A stretch of DNA of 64,000 nt from positions 95,290 to 159,289 of the forward strand of contig CAZNDO010000008.1 in the NCBI GenBank assembly GCA_964571855.1, given 5' to 3'. Below are positions 60,229-64,000 of this stretch, one piece after another. The position numbers and the translations under genes were made by a program. This DNA comes from CAYYFX01 sp964571855 (GTDB taxonomy: Bacteria > ARS69). The notes below the pieces were generated by a model. The model was not told where the DNA came from, ran no database searches, and saw only the letters and a list, made by a program, of their open reading frames with translations. The stretch's first letter is position 1; every line of letters starts with the position of its first letter.

Positions 60229-61616
60229 TCCCACGCGCACGCAGGATCCTGGCCGCCGTTCTCGGGCTCGCGCTCGCCGGCCTCGCGGCGCCGGCCCCCC
60301 GGGCGGATGACGGGGCCGCGGACTCCCTCGCGGTCCGGGCGGAAGCCGAGTCCGCTGCCGTCCGGGGGGAGGCCGACTCCACGGCGACGGCCGGGTCCGC
60401 GCCCCTGGTGCTTCGCCTGGTGTGGGACGACGCGGTGACGCCGGTCACGCGCAGCGTCCTGCGCGAGGCGCTGGACGACGCGCGCGACCGGAACGCGGCC
60501 GCGCTGCTCATCCAGCTGGACACGCCCGGCGGCCTCCTCGACGCCACGCGGGACATCGTGTCGGACTTCATGACCTCCGAGGTCCCGGTGATCGTGTGGG
60601 TGGCGCCGGCCGGCGCGCGCGCCGCCTCCGCCGGCGCGTTCGTCACGATGGCCGCGCACGTGGCGGCGATGGCGCCGGGAACGAACATCGGCGCGGCGTC
60701 GCCCATCCAGATGGGCGGCGCGGAGCCGGACTCGGGCTCCACGATCTCGAACAAGATGTTCAACGACACCGCGGCGTTCGCGCGGTCCATCGCCGAGCGC
60801 CGCGGCCGCAGCGTGGAGTGGGCGGAGCGCGCCGTCCGCGAGGCCGTGTCGGACACGGACTCGGAGGCGCTCGCGGAGGGCGTGATCGATCTCGTGGCGG
60901 CGGACGTGGACGAGCTGCTCGCCGCGGCGGACGGCCGCGTCGTGCGATTGGCGTCGGCGGACCACACGCTGCGGCTGGCCGGGGCGCGCGTGGAGGACCG
61001 CCCGATCGGGATGCGCTTCCGCCTGCTGTCGTACCTCGCGAACCCGAACGTGGCCACGATCCTGATGATGCTCGGCGTGTGGGGGCTGTTCTTCGAGCTG
61101 CAGAATCCGGGCGCCATCCTGCCGGGGGTGGTGGGCGCCCTGTGCCTGATCCTCGGTTTCTACTCCCTGCAGACCCTCCCGCTGAACCTCGCGGGCGGGC
61201 TGCTCCTCCTGCTGGGGATCGGGCTGTTCGCGCTCGAGACGCAGGTCCCCAGCCATGGTCTCCTCTCGGTGGGAGGCGTCGTGGCCCTCGTGCTCGGTGC
61301 GCTCATGCTGTTCGACTCGCCGGAGCCCGCGCTCCGCGTGTCGTTGAAGGTGATCCTGCCGCTCGCCATCGCCACCGGGATCGTGTTCGCGGTGGCCGCC
61401 GGGCTCTCCGTGCGCACGATGCGCCGCCGGCCCACCACCGGCCGCGAGGGCATGGTGGGGGAGAAGGGCGTGGCGAAGACCGCCCTGGACCCGAAGGGGA
61501 CGGTGGACGTGCACGGCGAGTTGTGGAACGCGGTGAGCGACGTTCCCGTCGCGGCGGGAGACGCCGTGGAGGTCCTGTCCGTGGAGGGCCTTCGCTTGAA
61601 GGTCCGGAAGGTCTGA
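60225..61616 (+). CDS. nfeD: NfeD-type membrane serine protease (ClpP-class, long form)
   Basis: The 463-residue protein has a signal-like helix (9-23), an Ala/Glu/Asp-rich linker and a ClpP-like protease domain. The nucleophile Ser135 lies in ARAASAGAF and Lys177 (STISNKMFND) fits the catalytic Lys of the Ser-Lys dyad known from archaeal 1510-N. Four to five membrane helices follow (about 255-370), then a C-terminal OB-fold NfeD domain (GREGMVGEKG to the end). Such proteases cleave the hydrophobic tail of stomatin-like proteins; the slipin gene follows directly. GTG 60225 overlaps recG by four bases. Confidence 0.92.
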   Translation: MIPRARRILAAVLGLALAGLAAPAPRADDGAADSLAVRAEAESAAVRGEADSTATAGSAPLVLRLVWDDAVTPVTRSVLREALDDARDRNAAALLIQLDTPGGLLDATRDIVSDFMTSEVPVIVWVAPAGARAASAGAFVTMAAHVAAMAPGTNIGAASPIQMGGAEPDSGSTISNKMFNDTAAFARSIAERRGRSVEWAERAVREAVSDTDSEALAEGVIDLVAADVDELLAAADGRVVRLASADHTLRLAGARVEDRPIGMRFRLLSYLANPNVATILMMLGVWGLFFELQNPGAILPGVVGALCLILGFYSLQTLPLNLAGGLLLLLGIGLFALETQVPSHGLLSVGGVVALVLGALMLFDSPEPALRVSLKVILPLAIATGIVFAVAAGLSVRTMRRRPTTGREGMVGEKGVAKTALDPKGTVDVHGELWNAVSDVPVAAGDAVEVLSVEGLRLKVRKV

Positions 61617-61716
61617 TCATGCCGGCGACGATGCCGGCCGTGCCCGCGGCCCGGGGGACACCGGGACCCGCCCCTCGCTCGTGCGCCCCCCCGACGGGGC
61701 CGGAAAGGTGGACGTG

Positions 61717-62478
61717 ATGCTGCCGTTCGGAGGGCTCCTCCCGGTCGTCTTCTTCGCGCTGCTGCTGTTCACGAACATGGTCAAGGTGCTGCGGGAGTAC
61801 GAGCGCGGCGTGATCTTCCGCCTCGGCCGGCTGCAGGGCGTGCGCGGCCCCGGCGTGATCCTGCTGATCCCCTTCGTGGAGAAGATGGTCAAGGTGGGGC
61901 TGCGGACCGTGACCTTCGACGTGCCCCCGCAGGACATCATCTCGCGGGACAACGTCTCGGTGAAGGTGAACGCCGTGCTGTACTTCCGCGTGGTGGACCC
62001 GGCGCGCGCGATCGTGGAGGTGGAGGACTACATGTACGCCACGTCGCAGCTCGCGCAGACCACGCTGCGTTCCGTGCTGGGCGAGGTGGAGCTGGACCAG
62101 CTCCTGTCGGACCGCGAGACGATCAACCACCAGCTGCAGCAGATCCTGGACCGGCAGACGGATCCCTGGGGGATCAAGGTGGCGATGGTCGAGGTGAAGC
62201 ACGTGGACCTGCCGCAGGAGATGCAGCGGGCCATGGCGCGGCAGGCGGAGGCGGAGCGGGAGCGGCGCGCGAAGGTCATCACGGCGGAGGGCGAGTTCCA
62301 GGCCGCGGAGAAGATCGCGCAGGCGGCGGCGGTGATCGGGCGCGAGCCGGCGGCCATCCAGCTGCGGTTCCTGGGGACTCTCGTGGAGGTGGCCGCGGAG
62401 AACAACTCCACCGTGGTCTTCCCGGTGCCCATCGACCTCTTGAAGGCGTTCATGCCCAAGGAGCAGAATCGTTCCTGA
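61717..62478 (+). CDS. Slipin / stomatin-like SPFH-domain membrane protein
   Basis: The 253-residue protein has one N-terminal membrane helix (about 4-20) and an SPFH domain: LREYERGVIFRLGRLQGVRGPG, DVPPQDIISRDNVSVKV, LRSVLGEVELDQLLSDRE and VKHVDLPQEMQRAMARQAEAERERRAKVI. A short helical tail ends in a hydrophobic NNSTVVFPVPIDLL segment. Slipins organise membrane microdomains and are NfeD partners. I chose ATG 61717, about nine bases after GGAAAGG; GTG codons at 61681, 61708 and 61714 are in frame. Confidence 0.92.
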   Translation: MLPFGGLLPVVFFALLLFTNMVKVLREYERGVIFRLGRLQGVRGPGVILLIPFVEKMVKVGLRTVTFDVPPQDIISRDNVSVKVNAVLYFRVVDPARAIVEVEDYMYATSQLAQTTLRSVLGEVELDQLLSDRETINHQLQQILDRQTDPWGIKVAMVEVKHVDLPQEMQRAMARQAEAERERRAKVITAEGEFQAAEKIAQAAAVIGREPAAIQLRFLGTLVEVAAENNSTVVFPVPIDLLKAFMPKEQNRS

Positions 62479-62519
62479 CGCCGGCGGCGAAAAGCCGTGC
62501 CGGCCGGAGGGGAGGTCCG

Positions 62520-63260
62520 ATGGTCCTCACGTCGATCGTGGCGGCAGTGCTGGGAGTGCTCGCCCTCCTCGCGTCGCCCGCGGCCGGGCTCGAGCGGGTT
62601 TCGCAGCGAAGCGGGGACGGCCCGGCCTGGGCGGGCGCGTCTTCGGTGACGGTGGCGTACTACAACACCTGCAACGACTGGTTCTGGATCGGCGTGCCGG
62701 ATCCGGGTGACCAGTACGGGGTCGTGTTCGACAGTCCGCACCCGGGCGCGGTGCTCCTCGGGTGCGACATGCTCCAGTACGGCCTGCCGCATGCATCCTA
62801 CGGCTACTCGGCCACGGTGGCCGTCCACCCGGTGGACGGCCAGGACTGTCCCACCGGCGCGCCCCTCGCCTCGTCCGCCTACATCCCGGCTTGGCAGGAC
62901 GGGTGGTGGGGAGCGTGGGCGGCCTACGCGCTGGACGTCGCGGTGCCGGACCGGTTCGCGATCACGGTGACGTTCCACGGGTGGGGGCGACCCGCGGCTC
63001 CGCCGCGGGTGGTATGGGACTCCCCGAATGCCGGTCCGACCGGTCCCCCGGCGTGCGGCGTCTGCTACCCGGCGCCGCGCCTGCCGCGCTCGTTCTGGTT
63101 CTATTCCGGGGCGTCGGAGCAGCGGTTCTGCCCGGGTTGGCCATTCGATCACCTGCCGACGCCCGACTGCCCCCTGGAGTTCGTCTGGCGGGCTCGCTTC
63201 GAGGGTTCCGTCGGGGTGGAGCCCGTGTCCTGGGCCCGGGTGAAGTCGCTGTACCGGTGA
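62520..63260 (+). CDS. Secreted protein of unknown function
   Basis: The 246-residue protein starts with a Sec signal peptide (MVLTSIVAAVLGVLALLASP, predicted cut near AAG-LE). The mature part is rich in Trp, Tyr, Pro and Gly and has six Cys (in TCNDWFW, LLGCDM, DCPTG, ACGVC and others), which suggests disulfide-bonded beta structure outside the cytoplasm. The C-terminus EPVSWARVKSLYR is short and basic and may be a sorting or attachment tail; this is a guess. ATG 62520 follows GGAGGGGAGG at 62506-62515. I do not recognise the family. Confidence 0.7.
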   Translation: MVLTSIVAAVLGVLALLASPAAGLERVSQRSGDGPAWAGASSVTVAYYNTCNDWFWIGVPDPGDQYGVVFDSPHPGAVLLGCDMLQYGLPHASYGYSATVAVHPVDGQDCPTGAPLASSAYIPAWQDGWWGAWAAYALDVAVPDRFAITVTFHGWGRPAAPPRVVWDSPNAGPTGPPACGVCYPAPRLPRSFWFYSGASEQRFCPGWPFDHLPTPDCPLEFVWRARFEGSVGVEPVSWARVKSLYR

Positions 63261-63270
63261 CGCCGCCGCG

Positions 63271-63864
63271 GTGGCGGACGGGGGGTGTGGGGTGCGGGGA
63301 CGGGCGGCGGGCGGGCAGTTGGAGTTGCCTTTCGGGGTGGCGCCAGCCACCGCGGACCTCGCGGCCGCGCGACGCGCCACGGAGGTGTGGCTCGAGCGCG
63401 CCGCCGCGCGGTGGCCGGCGGCTGCGGGCCAAGTGCACGTGAGCTTCGCGCTCCGCGGCCGCGTGGCCGGGGATGCCTGCAGCCGCACGCACACCATCCG
63501 CTACAACGCGGAGCTGCTCGCCCGCCACGGCGAGGAGTTCCTCGCGGAGATCGTGCCGCACGAGGTCGCGCACCTCGTGGTGGCCCGCGTGTTCCCCGGC
63601 CGCCGCCGCCCGCACGGCGCCGAGTGGAAGCACGTGATGGCCTTCTTCGGCGCGAAGGCCCGCTCCTGCCACGCCTTCGAGACCACCCCGGCGCGCCGCG
63701 TCGCGCGCGTGCCGTACCGCTGCTCCTGCCCGGAGCCGCACCTCCTCACCGCGCGCGCCCACCGCCGCATCCGGCGCGGGTACGCCACGTACCACTGCCG
63801 CCGCTGTCGCGGGACACTCGTCTGGACCGGCGAGGGCGCGCCGGGGGTCCGGCGCCGCGGGTGA
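63271..63864 (+). CDS. SprT-like zinc metalloprotease
   Basis: The 197-residue protein has the zinc-binding HEVAH (97-101) and the following PHGAEWKHVM, where His115 or His121 supplies the third ligand, as in SprT/Spartan-type proteins. A C-terminal zinc ribbon is formed by CSC (near 148) and CRRC (near 184). Bacterial SprT proteins are poorly characterised; eukaryotic relatives degrade DNA-protein crosslinks. GTG 63271 is nominal; GTG 63292 would remove seven residues and is equally possible. It starts ten bases after the secreted protein. Confidence 0.84.
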   Translation: MADGGCGVRGRAAGGQLELPFGVAPATADLAAARRATEVWLERAAARWPAAAGQVHVSFALRGRVAGDACSRTHTIRYNAELLARHGEEFLAEIVPHEVAHLVVARVFPGRRRPHGAEWKHVMAFFGAKARSCHAFETTPARRVARVPYRCSCPEPHLLTARAHRRIRRGYATYHCRRCRGTLVWTGEGAPGVRRRG

Positions 63865-64000
63865 TGCGGGGGGGCCGCGATCCGGACGGCGAGCCCGAGC
63901 GTCCGCCGGCGTGCGGCGGATGGGCCGGGCGCCCCGGTACCCCTGTCGCGGGCCTCTGCGCGTGAACGCACCGCGCCCTTCGGGCGCGTGGCGTGCATGC
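63865..64000. other. Intergenic end of window
   Basis: No gene is supported here. A 7-bp perfect hairpin (63972-63978 with 63982-63988, loop TTC) is present without a T-run on either strand, so it is not a convincing intrinsic terminator. Confidence 0.4.

Noticed and set aside
63972..63988. Terminator or tRNA-like hairpin at the window end
   Set aside because: Only a 7-bp stem with a 3-base loop is present, with no T-run and no cloverleaf.

Overview
The window is one dense stretch of very GC-rich bacterial chromosome (about 70 percent GC by eye), with almost all genes on the + strand and little non-coding DNA. No rRNA, tRNA, CRISPR array, transposase or phage gene is visible. The MurE DNPR motif indicates meso-diaminopimelate peptidoglycan, and a lipobox lipoprotein, a secreted propeller protein with a FlgD-like tail and a DUF2723 membrane glycosyltransferase are present. 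Together these suggest a Gram-negative, uncultured lineage of the FCB/Candidatus Eisenbacteria kind. That placement is inference; only the gene content is seen.

Layout. (1) 1-3324: end of a YfhO-like membrane protein, a UPF0104-type membrane protein and a GT4 glycosyltransferase. (2) 3395-11026: a promoter (3321-3349) followed by ribD-ribE-ribBA-ribH-nusB, a metallophosphoesterase, a GT4 enzyme, and gmd-rmd for GDP-D-rhamnose. Nearly every junction overlaps by 1-4 bases. (3) 11103-17804: a promoter (11023-11051), a DUF2723/TPR membrane glycosyltransferase, a nucleotide-sugar epimerase and two adjacent B12-domain-type radical SAM proteins, ending in a hairpin at 17842-17864. (4) 17840-18784, the only minus-strand gene: a second UPF0104-type membrane protein. 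(5) 18866-39862: a 21-kb glycan locus with a membrane sulfatase-like hydrolase, soluble GT4 and GT2 enzymes, four polyprenyl-phosphate-sugar-synthase-like GT2 proteins, GT-C membrane transferases, DUF2304, a Gfo/Idh/MocA oxidoreductase, a GT2 fused to a decayed phosphoglycosyl transferase, a secreted propeller protein, an amidohydrolase and a flippase. (6) 39939-40805: a lipoprotein gene with its own consensus promoter and strong terminator. (7) 41010-58119: a complete division and cell wall cluster, mraZ-rsmH-ftsL-ftsI-murE-murF-mraY-murD-ftsW-murG-murC-murB-ftsQ-ftsA-ftsZ, preceded by MraZ-type operator repeats. (8) 58219-63864: recG, an NfeD protease, a slipin, a secreted protein of unknown function and an SprT-like metalloprotease.

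How the parts fit. Gmd/Rmd and the epimerase make nucleotide sugars. The dolichol-phosphate-mannose-synthase-like GT2 enzymes could load sugars onto polyprenyl phosphate for the GT-C enzymes, two of which carry TPR tails. The flippase and GT4/GT2 enzymes would build and export a surface glycan. This locus runs directly into the peptidoglycan and division genes.

The most unusual features are a near-perfect palindromic element (77-bp perfect arms, outer 12-bp arms) inserted between ftsA and ftsZ, and the GT2-phosphoglycosyl-transferase fusion that has lost its catalytic Asp-Glu pair. Also notable are an FtsI with a shortened N-terminal domain and a recurring arrangement in which the -35 box contains the stop codon of the upstream gene.
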